Below, piece by piece: positions 42,107-51,230 of a stretch of DNA of 64,000 nucleotides; within the stretch, counting starts at the first letter, position 1, and every line of letters begins with the position of its first letter. A program made the translations under genes and the position numbers. Source of the DNA: Streptomyces sp. HmicA12 (GTDB lineage Bacteria > Actinomycetota > Actinomycetes > Streptomycetales > Streptomycetaceae); NCBI RefSeq assembly GCF_000373565.1, contig NZ_KB891812.1, positions 62,001 to 126,000 of the forward strand, in the 5' to 3' direction. The notes beneath the pieces were generated by a model. That model was not told where the DNA came from. It searched no databases and saw only the letters and a program-made list of their open reading frames with translations.

Positions 42107-42826
42107 TCAGCCCTGCGTCAGGTGAGCGGTGACGACCACGTTGCCCTGGTAGCGCTGGAGCTGCTTGTCGAAGCCGCCGCCGCAGGTGATCAACCGAAGC
42201 TCGGGACGGCCGGTGTCGCCATACACCTTGTCGTCGGGGAAGTTGTCGGCGTCGTAGACGTCGATGGTGTCGATGGTGAAGTGCGCGGTCCGCTGATCGG
42301 CGCGGGCGACGTCGATCGTCATGCCCGGTTTGAGGGCGCCGAGGTTGTAGAAGACGGCGGGCCCGCTGGGGATGTCGACGTGGCCGGCGATGATGGCCGT
42401 GCCCTTCGCACCTGGGGTCGGCCCGCCGGCCCACCATCCGGCCAGGTTCCGGTCGTTCTCGGGCGGGGCGGCAAGCCGCCCGTCGTCCTGAAGCGCGAGA
42501 TCCATGAGCGGGCCATCCACGTGGATGGCCGGCACGGACACGCTCAACGGCCGAGAGGCCGGGAGCGGGTCAGCCGGGGGTTCACTGCGTGCGCCCTGCT
42601 CGACGGTGCCGTTCGCGTGCGGACCGGCGGGCTGGGGCGGCCCGTCGGGCGCGCGGCCGACGGCCGTGAAGGCCAGGACCGCGATCGCCGAGAGGAGCAG
42701 ACACAGTTCCCAGGGGAACCGCCACCTGACCGGAGGGCGCCCCGTACTCGCCGGTCCGCCGGCGGTCCGCCCTCCGCGTTCCTGCCGCCCCGGGGCGGGA
42801 CTGTCCTCGCTGCCCCAACGGTGCAT
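42107..42826 (-). CDS. class F sortase
   Basis: This 239-residue protein has one N-terminal membrane anchor (WELCLLLSAIAVLAFTAVG) and then an extracellular sortase barrel. The catalytic His lies in IIAGHVD, Cys in RLITCGGG, and Arg in QRYQGNVVVTAHL. The LITCGG form is typical of actinobacterial class F. Sortase F cleaves a C-terminal sorting motif and links proteins to the wall or to another acceptor. The likely substrate is the adjacent protein at 42937-43389, though a strong terminator lies between the two genes. A second class F gene is at 56792. Confidence 0.9.
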   Translation of the reverse strand: MHRWGSEDSPAPGRQERGGRTAGGPASTGRPPVRWRFPWELCLLLSAIAVLAFTAVGRAPDGPPQPAGPHANGTVEQGARSEPPADPLPASRPLSVSVPAIHVDGPLMDLALQDDGRLAAPPENDRNLAGWWAGGPTPGAKGTAIIAGHVDIPSGPAVFYNLGALKPGMTIDVARADQRTAHFTIDTIDVYDADNFPDDKVYGDTGRPELRLITCGGGFDKQLQRYQGNVVVTAHLTQG

Positions 42827-42878
42827 GTGTTGACCTCAGTTCATCCCGCTCGCCGCAACCGACCTGTGCTCGAACCTG

Positions 42879-42926
42879 CCGTACGCCGCCCTGCCGGACT
42901 GTTCTCCTCGGCAGGGCGGCGTACGG
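42879..42926 (-). terminator. perfect 18-bp terminator hairpin
   Basis: CCGTACGCCGCCCTGCCG (42879-42896) pairs exactly with CGGCAGGGCGGCGTACGG (42909-42926), loop 12 bp. It separates the surface-protein gene from the sortase gene. Confidence 0.85.
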
Positions 42927-42936
42927 GATCGGGGCG

Positions 42937-43389
42937 TCAGTGCTGACGGTTGTGCAGCGCGCGACGACGCAGGGCGAACCCGGCGGCGGCCGCGACGGCG
43001 AGGCCGCCCGCGACAGCGAGTGCCGGGACGTTGGCGGGGTCAGTGCTGGTGGAGCCACTGCCGGTGTGCATGGCACCGGAGGGCTTCCGGGACGCCGGCG
43101 CTGTCGGGTTCATCACCGTGTCGCCACAGATGCGCTGGGCCTCGGAGGCGGCGGCGTTGGCCTTCTGTTCGAGCTGGTCGACGTTGTCCTGCTCGGCCTG
43201 GCCCGGGTGCCCGCCGGCGTCGATTTCCTTCTGGTAGTCGGAGAGGGCCGCCTTGTAGGCGGACTCCGCTTCCAACGCCGCCGCGGTGGCCGGGTCGCAC
43301 TGGGTGTCGGACGCAGAAGCCATCGGCGCCGCGAACAGGATCGCGGTGCTGGCCAGAACCGTGCCGGTGGCTATCTTCAGCGAACGCAT
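42937..43389 (-). CDS. secreted helical protein with C-terminal anchor, likely sortase-F partner
   Basis: This encodes 150 residues. A signal peptide (MRSLKIATGTVLASTAILFA to SAS) is followed by a mature helical domain with two Cys (DTQCDPATAAALEAESAYKA ... AQRICGD). A Pro/Ser linker leads to a C-terminal membrane segment (VPALAVAGGLAVAAAAGFAL) and a basic tail RRRALHNRQH. This is the shape of a wall-sorted protein, but no clear LPxTG is present; SGAMHTGSG is the best placed segment. GGAGGAAG precedes ATG 43389. Confidence 0.78.
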   Translation of the reverse strand: MRSLKIATGTVLASTAILFAAPMASASDTQCDPATAAALEAESAYKAALSDYQKEIDAGGHPGQAEQDNVDQLEQKANAAASEAQRICGDTVMNPTAPASRKPSGAMHTGSGSTSTDPANVPALAVAGGLAVAAAAGFALRRRALHNRQH

Positions 43390-43709
43390 CAGGGCTTCCT
43401 CCAAGAAGCGGAGCGGCTACGGCACAGGGGGCGCCGTCAGAAGAACCGCCGTTGCCCCTGACACAAACCCGAACGGTCCCCCCGCGCAGGGCCGGATACG
43501 CCGCCTCTCCGACACCTCGCCACGCTGGTCGCCAAAAGTGCGCAGCTCACAGCCACACGTGTGGCGCGGTTGGGTGAAGCGGACGCGACTGCGCCGAACG
43601 GGCTCACCGCCGCTCTCCCCCATGCGCGAAGAAGGCAGCAGTCCGCCCAGGGCCTGCCCTCGTCGTCCACCCGTCCGCCGGCTCGCGAACCCCCTGCCTC
43701 ACCCCACCC
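43390..43709. other. 320-bp intergenic, divergent promoters
   Basis: The region lies between divergent genes (surface protein and ClC). No supported gene is present; frames on both strands have no start signals or recognisable domains. Confidence 0.4.
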
Positions 43710-43746
43710 TTGACGCATTTTGCATAATGCAAAAGTAAGGAAGGGG
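43710..43746 (+). promoter_or_regulatory. promoter region of the ClC gene with a MarR-type palindrome
   Basis: TTTTGCATAATGCAAAA (43718-43734) is a perfect 17-bp palindrome about a central A, in otherwise GC-rich DNA. TTGACG lies just before it (43710) and CATAAT inside it. GGAAGGGG, the ribosome binding site, follows at 43739. The shape and AT content suit a MarR dimer, and a MarR gene follows the ClC gene. Confidence 0.6.
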
Positions 43747-43751
43747 AAATA

Positions 43752-45524
43752 GTGAACGAGATACGCAGTGATCGACGGGCCAGAGGCCCCGCGCCGGGCG
43801 GTCGCGGTTCGATGATGGTGCTGGCCGTGCTGGTCGGCGCGGGGGCGGGGGTCGGCTCGATCGTCTTCCGCTGGTGCATCCAGACCTTCACCCGGCTGTT
43901 CTCCGGGCACGACGACTACGCGGCCGCGCCCGGGAGCGACAACCCGCACGTCCCATGGTTGGGCCCGTTCTTCGTCCTCGTCGTGCCGGTCGTCGGCGGG
44001 CTGCTGTACGGGCCGCTGGTCAACCGGTTCGCGAAGGAAGCGCGCGGACACGGCGTGCCGGAGGTGATGCTCGCGGTAGCCCAGCGGGGCGGGCGGATCA
44101 GCCCCAAGGTGGCCGTGGTCAAGACCCTGGCCTCGGCGCTGACCATCGGCTCCGGTGGATCGGTGGGCCGTGAGGGGCCGATCGTGCAGATCGGCTCCGC
44201 GCTCGGCTCCACCCTCGGCCGCCTGAGCCGGCTGACCGAGGACCGGATGAAGCTGCTGGTCGCCTGCGGCGCGGCGGGCGGCATCGCGGCCACCTTCAAC
44301 GCCCCGCTCGCGGGCGTCATCTTCGCCATGGAGCTGATCCTGGCCGCCTTCAGCATCGAGGCGTTCGGCGCGACCGTGCTGGCCAGCGTCACGGCGAGCG
44401 TCATCGGCCGTGCCGCCTTCGGCGACGTGGCCTTCCTCAGCCTGCCCGACTTCCATGTCCAGCACCTGGCCCAGTACGGCCTGTTCGCCGTGCTCGGTGT
44501 CGTCGCCGGTGCGGTCGGGGTCGGTTTCTCGCGGGTCCTGTACGCGATCGAGGACGCCTGCGACTGGGCCTGGCGCGGGCCCGAATGGCTGCGCCCCGCG
44601 GTCGGCGGCCTGGCGCTGGGCCTGGTGCTGCTGGCCCTGCCCGAGATGTACGGGGTGGGCTACCCGGTCCTGGAGGGCGCCACGGAGGGGAAGTACGCGA
44701 TCGGGTTCCTGCTGGTGCTGCTCGTCGGCAAGATGATCGCCACGAGCCTGACCATCGGCATCGGCGGTTCGGGCGGCGTGTTCGCGCCGAGCCTGTTCAT
44801 CGGGGCGATGCTGGGTGCCGCTTTCGGCGCGGGCGCGCACGACCTGCTGCCCGGCACGGCCGGGGCCGTGGGCGCGTACGCACTCGTCGGGATGGGCGCC
44901 GTCTTCGCCGGCGCCTCACGTGCCCCGATCACCGCCGTCGTGATCCTCTTCGAGCTGACCGGCGAGTACTCCATCATTCTGCCGTTGATGCTGGCGATCG
45001 TGCTGGCCACCGTCACCAGCCGGGCCCTGACCCGCGACACCGTCTACACACTGAAGCTCCGCCGCCGCGGCATCGATCTGGAGGGCCCGGCCCAGGGTGC
45101 GAGCATCGGCACCCAGAGGGTCACCTCCGTCATGGAACCCCTGCCCGCGCCACTGACCACCACCCTCGAACTGACCGCAGCCGCCGACCGGTTGAGCCGG
45201 TCCGGGCACGGCGCCCTGCCCGTCCACGACCCGTCGGACCTCTACGTGGGAATCATCACCGCGCGTGCGGTGGCGGAGGCACTCGCCGAGCAGCCCGACG
45301 GCGCGCCGACCGTGACGGGTGACCTCACCGAGACTGCGCCCCGTGTCACCGCGGACCAGCAACTCGCCACTGCCCTGCACGTCTTGCTGTCCGCCTCCGG
45401 CACGGGCCTGCCGGTCCTGAACCCCGAGAACGGCCGACCGGTCGGCTGGTTGAGCCACCAAGGGACACTGCGGGCGCTGCACTCCCCCAAGGAAACCCGC
45501 GCCACCGAGCTGCTGCCCTCGTAG
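43752..45524 (+). CDS. ClC-family chloride channel/transporter with CBS domains
   Basis: This encodes 590 residues. About ten membrane helices carry ClC signatures: GSGGSVGREGPIVQIG (the GREGP selectivity motif with the gating Glu), GIGGSGGVFAPSLFIG, and a pore Tyr region near GEYSIILPLM. The last 130 residues hold two CBS domains (SVMEPLPAPLTTTLELT; TAPRVTADQQLATAL), which sense nucleotides. ClC proteins exchange Cl-/H+ or pass Cl-/F-; the Glu in GREGP favours an exchanger. GTG 43752 follows GGAAGGGG. It is followed by a convergent MarR gene, the likely regulator through the palindrome at 43718. Confidence 0.93.
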   Translation: MNEIRSDRRARGPAPGGRGSMMVLAVLVGAGAGVGSIVFRWCIQTFTRLFSGHDDYAAAPGSDNPHVPWLGPFFVLVVPVVGGLLYGPLVNRFAKEARGHGVPEVMLAVAQRGGRISPKVAVVKTLASALTIGSGGSVGREGPIVQIGSALGSTLGRLSRLTEDRMKLLVACGAAGGIAATFNAPLAGVIFAMELILAAFSIEAFGATVLASVTASVIGRAAFGDVAFLSLPDFHVQHLAQYGLFAVLGVVAGAVGVGFSRVLYAIEDACDWAWRGPEWLRPAVGGLALGLVLLALPEMYGVGYPVLEGATEGKYAIGFLLVLLVGKMIATSLTIGIGGSGGVFAPSLFIGAMLGAAFGAGAHDLLPGTAGAVGAYALVGMGAVFAGASRAPITAVVILFELTGEYSIILPLMLAIVLATVTSRALTRDTVYTLKLRRRGIDLEGPAQGASIGTQRVTSVMEPLPAPLTTTLELTAAADRLSRSGHGALPVHDPSDLYVGIITARAVAEALAEQPDGAPTVTGDLTETAPRVTADQQLATALHVLLSASGTGLPVLNPENGRPVGWLSHQGTLRALHSPKETRATELLPS

Positions 45525-45687
45525 CAGCCGCGCTCCCGGCTGACCGGAGGGTGCGCGCGACACCGCCCACGGACAGGGTGGTCGGTGTCCATCCGCTCCC
45601 CCGTCGAGGCAGCGCACCCGAGGAGCCGGACGCGCGATGGCCCGACCAGGGCCCTGCCTCGAGCAGAAGGGCGCGGGCCCCTGCCGG

Positions 45688-46218
45688 TCAGCCCGCCGTC
45701 GGTGATTCGCCCCAGCCCAGTGGATGAAGGTCCGTGCCTTCGTCCGGGGACGGGGCCAGGGGTTCGCCGCCCACCTGGTTGAAGTCGGTCAGCGCGTCGA
45801 TGAGCGCCGTGCGCTGCTGCGGGGACAGCCGCTGGACCATCGACGCGATCTCCTGACGGCGCCGCGCGGTGACGTCCTCCACCGTGCGACGGCCCTCGTC
45901 AGTGAGCCGTAGGAGGGTCTCACGGCGATTGTCGGGATTGATCTGCCGGTCGGCGAGCCCGGCCGCGATCAGCCGGTCGACCATACGCATCGCCGTCGAC
46001 GGGGCGACCCCCAGCAGTTCAGCAAGGGCCACGAGCTTCGTCGCCCCGCGCGAGGACAGCACCACCAGCATGCGGAACTGCGGCAGCGTCACCCGGTCCT
46101 CGACCTCGGCGAGCGAGCGTGCGGACACCGCCACCAATACCCGCGACGCCGTGAGCACCGCACGGGTCACCGCGTCCACATCGTCCATGCGCTCCGCCGG
46201 AGCCGCTTTCCTGGCCAT
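45688..46218 (-). CDS. MarR-family regulator
   Basis: This 176-residue protein has a winged-helix core: LPQFRMLVVLSSRGATKLVALAELLGVAPSTAMRMVDRLIAAGLADRQ in sequence, here given in overlapping parts (recognition helix SSTAMRMV-like, wing NPDNRRETLLRLT). Dimerisation helices flank it on both sides. Family members repress transporter and detoxification genes and release on binding a phenolic ligand. It converges with the ClC gene, whose promoter holds a palindrome suited to a MarR dimer. ATG 46218 is the first start. Confidence 0.88.
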   Translation of the reverse strand: MARKAAPAERMDDVDAVTRAVLTASRVLVAVSARSLAEVEDRVTLPQFRMLVVLSSRGATKLVALAELLGVAPSTAMRMVDRLIAAGLADRQINPDNRRETLLRLTDEGRRTVEDVTARRRQEIASMVQRLSPQQRTALIDALTDFNQVGGEPLAPSPDEGTDLHPLGWGESPTAG

Positions 46219-46308
46219 GGCACTTTTCTACCCTGCCCGCGACTCGGCGCGCCCTCCGCCCTGTTCAAGGCAGGGGGCACTGCGACTGTTCGAACGAGGG
46301 ACACGCCA

Positions 46309-46346
46309 TCGGGGCCCCACGGAGGATCTCCTCCGTGGGGCCCCGA
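46309..46346 (-). terminator. near-perfect 18-bp terminator hairpin
   Basis: TCGGGGCCCCACGGAGGA (46309-46326) and TCCTCCGTGGGGCCCCGA (46329-46346) are exact complements with only TC between them, so the working loop is a few bases wider. It follows the DUF6131-like gene. Confidence 0.85.
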
Positions 46347-46383
46347 TCTGGCACAGTGCGTCGGCTATCGGCGGGATGCGGAT

Positions 46384-46539
46384 CTAGAAGTAGTGTTTGC
46401 GTCCGCCGACGGCGCGTCCGGTGGCCCCGAGGATCCAGAGGATCGCCCCGACCAGGATGAGTATCCCGCCTATCGTGGTCAGCAGGGACAGGCCCACCAG
46501 AAGGCCAATGATCAGCAGAATCAGCCCAACGACAATCAT
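46384..46539 (-). CDS. DUF6131-like 51-residue membrane protein
   Basis: The protein starts MIVVGLILLIIGLLVGL, has a second hydrophobic helix (IGGILILVGAILWILGA), and ends GRAVGGRKHYF. This two-helix hairpin with the GATGRAVGGRxHY ending is a well-known small actinobacterial membrane protein of unknown role. ATG 46539 is taken as start; a GTG directly before it is possible. It is too short for routine gene finders that use long cut-offs. A strong terminator follows. Confidence 0.85.
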   Translation of the reverse strand: MIVVGLILLIIGLLVGLSLLTTIGGILILVGAILWILGATGRAVGGRKHYF

Positions 46540-46860
46540 CACGAATCCGATCTTCCGGTTTTCCTCTTCGACACGTGCTGACGTGTTTCCGCCAAGCCCG
46601 CGGTGCCTCTTGCCCGACAGTCCCGTGTCGCTGATCAGCCGCGGATGCGGCGGACCACGCTCGGCCACTGCCGGTCCGTTGTGGTGCTTCACCCGTGTGC
46701 CCAGCTCTGAACAGCACATGCCCATGGAGAGGCATCGTTCTTCGCCGGCTCGCATCGCGCCCGGGCCGGTTGGCTCAGATCGTGGGGCGAGTGGCTGCGC
46801 GCCTGGGGCGTGGGAGAAGTCGACGGCTCGCGGACGGCGTCAGGGTGAGACGGGTTCCGT

Positions 46861-47507
46861 CGGAGCCGGGGCGCATGCCCTGGTCCCTCGGTTCGGGCAG
46901 GGCGAACATCCCACCTGGACGCGCTGATCGACCGCCTGGGCAACGGGCCGGTCGTCGTGGTCGGACAGAGTCCCGGCGGCGCCGTGGCCGTGCTCCTCGC
47001 CAGGGACCACCCCGAGAACGTCGCGGGGCTCGTCCTGCTCGACCCGACCCCCGTCAACGACCCGGCCACGTGCGAGCGCCTGGAACGTACGATGCGCGTA
47101 CTGGGAAGGCTCACCGCCCTTCCGGGCCGCGCCGCCTCCTCTCCGCCGTGCTGAGGGCCGGCGTCACGCGGACCGCGAACCGAAGGCCGCTGCGGCCCGA
47201 CTGCGCGGCCGCACTCAAGAGAACCGCCCGTCTCGACATCCCGAATCTCGCCCGAGCGGTCCACGGCCTGGGCGCCTTGTCCCGCGACTTCCGGGAGAGC
47301 GAACTGCCCCGCATTCCGGCCGTGGTGGTCACTGCCGACCGCAAGGAGGACCACTCGGTCCGCCGCGCTCACACCCGACTCGCCACGGCCCTGGGCGCAC
47401 CCGTCGTGTGCCGGCCCGGAGCGACGCACAGCGTTCACCTCGACCGTCCCGACGAGACCCTCGCGGCCGTACGCGACGTCGTCGCCCAGGTCGGTGCCGC
47501 GACCTGA
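46861..47507 (+). pseudogene. alpha/beta hydrolase, 5'-truncated and frameshifted
   Basis: The sense begins mid-protein: SHLDALIDRLGNGPVVVVGQ, then the nucleophile elbow GQSPGG and LARDHPENVAGLVLLDPTPV. Near 47130 it changes frame and continues as RLLSAVLRAGVTRTANRRPL. It then runs through LPRIPAVVVTADRKEDHSVR and the catalytic His in RPGATHSVHLDRPDETLAAV to the stop at 47507. The first 80 or so residues, with the oxyanion strand, are missing. The gene is dead or was altered by a sequence error at one place plus a deletion. Confidence 0.7.
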
Positions 47508-47677
47508 GCCCGCTCCCCCGCGCCGCCAAGGCCCCTTTGCGGTGCGCGGCGCCGAGTCGGGCATCGGTCGCCGCGCACCGCTCCTGGAACACCGGTGGAA
47601 TCGCCGATGGCAAGCCGGCGCGGTCCGTCGACACTGCGGTCTCAACCCATTGGGACACGCATTCACGGAGGCACTCC

Positions 47678-49213
47678 ATGCGCGTGCTTGCTCGGTTATC
47701 CCGGCGGTCCGTCACCGCCACCGCACTGGGGGCGCTGCTCTGCGGCGCCTTCTTCGCCGCCCCACCGGCCACCCCGGCCCCCACGGCGGCCCCCGCCGCG
47801 GCCGCGAGCCCGACGGTCACCGTGCCGCCCACCGGAAGTCACGGCTTCCCGTTCCTTGCCGCGGCGGAGGACCTCGGCTCGTTCGGGTACACCGAGAGCG
47901 AGTACTTCGTCTCGGGCACCGCCACGTCGTACGCCAAGTCCGGCCTGTGGACGTCGGACGGCCGCTGGAACGTCCGCGCGTCCGGCACCGCCGCCTACAA
48001 GAGCCGTCTGCTGGTGCGCCGCCCCGCCGACCCGGCGAAGTTCAACGGCACGGTGGTCGTGGAGTGGCTCAACGTCAGCGGCCAACTCAAACTCTCCCCG
48101 GACTACTGGTTCCAGCGCGACGAGCTGCTGCGCGAGGGCTACGCCTGGGTCGGCGTCTCGGCACAGGCCGTCGGGGTCAACGGCGGGCTGGGCGACATCA
48201 AGGGCCTCAAGGGCTGGGACCCGGCACGGTACGGCAGCCTGGTCCACCCCGGCGACGCCTTCGCCTACGACATCTTCTCCCAGGCGGGCCAGGCGCTGCG
48301 CACACCGAACGGGCCGAACCCGCTCGGCGGTCTGACGGTCCGCACGCTGCTCGCCGACGGCGAGTCGCAGTCGGCGGGCTTCATGACGACGTACGCCAAC
48401 GCCGTCCAGCCGGTCTCCGAGGTCTACGACGGCTTCATGGTGCACAGCAACAGCGCGATCGCCTCGCCGATCAGCGGAGTGCTGGCCGACACGCTGCTGA
48501 TGCCCAACCCGTCCCGGATCAGAACCGACCTGCCGGTGCCGACCTTCGTCGTCCTCACCGAGACCGACGTGCCGGGCGCCGCGACCGCACGGCAGCCGGA
48601 CACCAACAGCGTCGTGCACTGGGAGTTGGCCGGCACCGCGCACGGCGACCAGTGGGCCTACGACCTCGGCGACGACACCGTACGGAAGTCGGCGGGCGAC
48701 GCCGCGCCGTCGGCCGACTGCGCCGCCGGTTCGGCCCCCTTCAACGACGGCCCGGGCCACTGGTCGATGAACGCGGCGCTGCGCCACCTCGCCTCCTGGG
48801 CGCGGGGCGGGGCACGGCCGCCGAGCGGTCGGCCGCTGAGCACCGTCCTGCGTGATCCGGCCACCGGCCTGGCCACCGGAGGGGTCCGGCTGCCGGACGT
48901 CACGGTGCCCACCCGTACGCTCACCGGGTCCCGCGACACCACGGACAGCGGCGTCTTCTGCGGCCTGTACGGGGCACGCGACCCGTGGAACGCAGACGCC
49001 GACGCCTGGGACCGGCACGACGACGGCGACCCGTCCGACCCCGCCTTCCCCGCTACCGCGGAACCGGTGCTCAGCCGCCTCTACCCGACGCACGCCGACT
49101 ATGTGGCCAAGGTGGGCGCGGCAGCGCAGACGTCCGTCGATGCGGGATACCTGCTGCCGGAGGACGCGACGGCCATCGTCACCGACGCGCGGAACTCGGG
49201 AATCGGCGGCTGA
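47678..49213 (+). CDS. secreted alpha/beta-hydrolase-domain protein
   Basis: This encodes 511 residues. A signal peptide (MRVLARLSRRSVTATALGAL to PAPTAAPAAAA) leads to a mature domain of the actinobacterial alpha/beta hydrolase domain (ABD) type. FNGTVVVEWLNVSGQLKLSPDYW is characteristic, with Ser in LADGESQSAGF, Asp in the ETDVPG region and His in AGTAHGDQWAY. Members of this group are predicted secreted esterases or lipases of unknown substrate. ATG 47678 has GGAGG 7 bp before it. An Arg-rich n-region (RLSRRS) could permit Tat use. Confidence 0.85.
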   Translation: MRVLARLSRRSVTATALGALLCGAFFAAPPATPAPTAAPAAAASPTVTVPPTGSHGFPFLAAAEDLGSFGYTESEYFVSGTATSYAKSGLWTSDGRWNVRASGTAAYKSRLLVRRPADPAKFNGTVVVEWLNVSGQLKLSPDYWFQRDELLREGYAWVGVSAQAVGVNGGLGDIKGLKGWDPARYGSLVHPGDAFAYDIFSQAGQALRTPNGPNPLGGLTVRTLLADGESQSAGFMTTYANAVQPVSEVYDGFMVHSNSAIASPISGVLADTLLMPNPSRIRTDLPVPTFVVLTETDVPGAATARQPDTNSVVHWELAGTAHGDQWAYDLGDDTVRKSAGDAAPSADCAAGSAPFNDGPGHWSMNAALRHLASWARGGARPPSGRPLSTVLRDPATGLATGGVRLPDVTVPTRTLTGSRDTTDSGVFCGLYGARDPWNADADAWDRHDDGDPSDPAFPATAEPVLSRLYPTHADYVAKVGAAAQTSVDAGYLLPEDATAIVTDARNSGIGG

Positions 49214-49362
49214 CCCACCGGCCGCCCGCCTTCAACTAACAAAGCCGGCGATTGACCCGCGCCCCAGGTCTTGTCAGGTACTGAACGAACTCCTACAGTC
49301 CGCTTCTGAAGTGACCGTGGAACCGCTCCCACGATCTGTGTCATCCGAGCAACGGAGCCGCG

Positions 49363-50091
49363 ATGTCATGTGCACTTCTTCGACCGGTGCGACTGATCAC
49401 CGTCACCCTGGCAGCACTCTCCCTGCTCCTCCTGAGCCAGCCGAGAGCCCACGCGGGCACCTGGGGCGCGCGGCAGACCGTCAATTCGTGGAACGTCATC
49501 AACGGAAGGTGGACCGCCAACAACGAACTGGAGACCTACACGCCCAACTGCGTCTGGTACGACGGCGGCACGTTGATGATCAAGACCTACCGGGCCGCCG
49601 ACGGGACGTACTACTCGGGCCGGGTCGAGTCGAAGCAGCTCTACGGCTACGGCACCTACAGCTTCACCGCGAACATGCCCAACGGGCAGGGGCTGCTCCC
49701 CGCCGTGTGGGCCGCGTACCTGAACCCGTGGCTGCCCGAGTTCGACGCCGCGGAGATCGTCGGCCAGAACCCGAACACCGTGTACCAGACCTTCCACGAC
49801 CCGAACAACGCCCAGACGCAGTTCTCGAAGTCGAACTCCTCGGGCTGGACGAACGCGTTCCACACGTATTCGTTCTCCTGGTGGCCCGATCACATCGACT
49901 TCGCCGTGGACGGCACCATCACCGGCACGAAGTGGTACACCACCGCACCGGGTGTCGGCATGCGCTTCATCGTCAACACCGCGGTCGGCGGTGACTGGCC
50001 GGGCAATCCCGACGCCTCGACCTGGGCCACCGCGGACGGTGCGCGCTACCTCAAGGTCTCCTCGATCACGTACACGCCGTACTACCCGTGA
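49363..50091 (+). CDS. secreted glycoside hydrolase family 16 enzyme
   Basis: This encodes 242 residues. A signal peptide (LITVTLAALSLLLLSQPRAHA) is followed by a beta-jelly-roll with ESKQLYGYGTYSFTANMPNG and the catalytic motif EFDAAEIVG (ExDxxE type; the first Glu attacks and the last acts as acid/base). The ending FIVNTAVGGDWPGNPD is also typical of GH16. Likely substrates are beta-1,3- or mixed-linkage glucans. ATG 49363 lies after GAGC only, so the site is weak. A perfect terminator follows. Confidence 0.9.
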   Translation: MSCALLRPVRLITVTLAALSLLLLSQPRAHAGTWGARQTVNSWNVINGRWTANNELETYTPNCVWYDGGTLMIKTYRAADGTYYSGRVESKQLYGYGTYSFTANMPNGQGLLPAVWAAYLNPWLPEFDAAEIVGQNPNTVYQTFHDPNNAQTQFSKSNSSGWTNAFHTYSFSWWPDHIDFAVDGTITGTKWYTTAPGVGMRFIVNTAVGGDWPGNPDASTWATADGARYLKVSSITYTPYYP

Positions 50092-50103
50092 CGCCATGGC
50101 GTA

Positions 50104-50143
50104 CGAGGGTGCCCGGCCGGTGACCTCCGGCCGGGCACCCTCG
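50104..50143. terminator. perfect 17-bp terminator between convergent genes
   Basis: CGAGGGTGCCCGGCCGG (50104-50120) pairs with CCGGCCGGGCACCCTCG (50127-50143), loop TGACCT. It serves the GH16 gene and probably the convergent hydrolase gene. Confidence 0.85.
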
Positions 50144-50160
50144 CTCCCCCGGGTTCCTGG

Positions 50161-51075
50161 TCATCCCTGATCGCGGAACCCCATGTGCCGCCGCAGGAAA
50201 GCGATCTCCGCCAGCACGGCTTGTTCGTGCGCGGCGAGGAACGGCGCGTAGTGACGGCCCGTCAGGTGTACGACCTCCACGTGCGGCGCCCTCGCGGCCG
50301 CCCTGATCGCCGGCCGGGTCAGCACGCTCCGGTCCTGGTCGCAGACGACGACCAGCAGCGGGCACCGGACGTGCGGGGCGTGACGGCCGGGCCGGTACCA
50401 GCCCAGTCGCAGGGCGATGCGTGCGGCGACCGTCTGCTCCCAGTTCGTGTGGCGACGGTGGGGATCCAGGGCCTGGTCGCCGTCCAGGGCGTCGTCCGTA
50501 GTGAGCGCGGCGACCGCACCGCGCGGTCCGGCGGTGGGGATCAGGAGCGGCGGGCGTCCGACGAGCGCCCCGAGTGCGTCCCGGACGCCTCGGCCGATCA
50601 GCCGCAGGGCCGCGAGGGGCGTCATGGACCGCAGCGCGTGGGGCGCGAGGGCCCGGCCGTCGACCATGGGGGTCTGCGCGACGGCACAGGCCGGTCGCGG
50701 TTGGTCGGCCGCGACCCGGAAGATGTGGCCGCCGGCCAGTGAGAAGCCCCAGAGAGCGATCTTGTCGGGGTCGGCCTCGGGCAGTTCGGCCGCGCACGCG
50801 ATCGCGGCCCGCCAGTCGGCGATCTGTTCGCCGATGCGGACGATCTGCCGGGGCGTTCCTTCGCTCTCTCCGAACCGGCGGTGGTCGAAGGCCAGGACCG
50901 AGAAGCCCGCGTCGTGGAAGCGCGCGGCGAACAGGTCCGAGGCGGGTTCCTTCGTCACCGCGGTTCCGCCGGCCATGACGACGCAGCTGCCGTTGGTTCC
51001 CGGGTAGTGCCAAGCCGCGCATGAGCTGCCTCCGCTGTCGAAGCGGATCTTCTCCCGTTGCTTGAAGGTGGGCAC
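50161..51075 (-). CDS. alpha/beta hydrolase
   Basis: This 304-residue protein has the order typical of intracellular dienelactone-hydrolase/peptidase-S15-like enzymes. The oxyanion strand is CVVMAGGTAVTKEPASD, then FDHRRFGESEGTPR, nucleophile Ser in IALWGFSLAGGH, Asp in LLVVVCDQDRSV, and His in LTGRHYAPF. GTG 51075 is chosen because GGAGGTCC stands before it; earlier in-frame starts would add 45 residues rich in Arg. It is divergent from a tandem AsnC regulator, which may control it. Confidence 0.88.
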   Translation of the reverse strand: MPTFKQREKIRFDSGGSSCAAWHYPGTNGSCVVMAGGTAVTKEPASDLFAARFHDAGFSVLAFDHRRFGESEGTPRQIVRIGEQIADWRAAIACAAELPEADPDKIALWGFSLAGGHIFRVAADQPRPACAVAQTPMVDGRALAPHALRSMTPLAALRLIGRGVRDALGALVGRPPLLIPTAGPRGAVAALTTDDALDGDQALDPHRRHTNWEQTVAARIALRLGWYRPGRHAPHVRCPLLVVVCDQDRSVLTRPAIRAAARAPHVEVVHLTGRHYAPFLAAHEQAVLAEIAFLRRHMGFRDQG

Positions 51076-51230
51076 GTGGACCTCCGTCGTCCGTCCCTGT
51101 CTGGAGCGGCGCGCTCTGCGCCTCGCGGGCCCGCACGGCGATGCTGTTCGAGGTCCGCGGACACCCATGCTCGGCACCTCACGCGCAGGACTCGTACCGA
51201 TCGGCCGCATGGTGAGCGAAACTTGCCTTC

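Noticed and set aside
43437..44840. A 467-codon minus-strand frame over the ClC gene
   Set aside because: The ClC protein is unmistakable on the plus strand; the minus frame is Arg/Gln/Asp-rich shadow.
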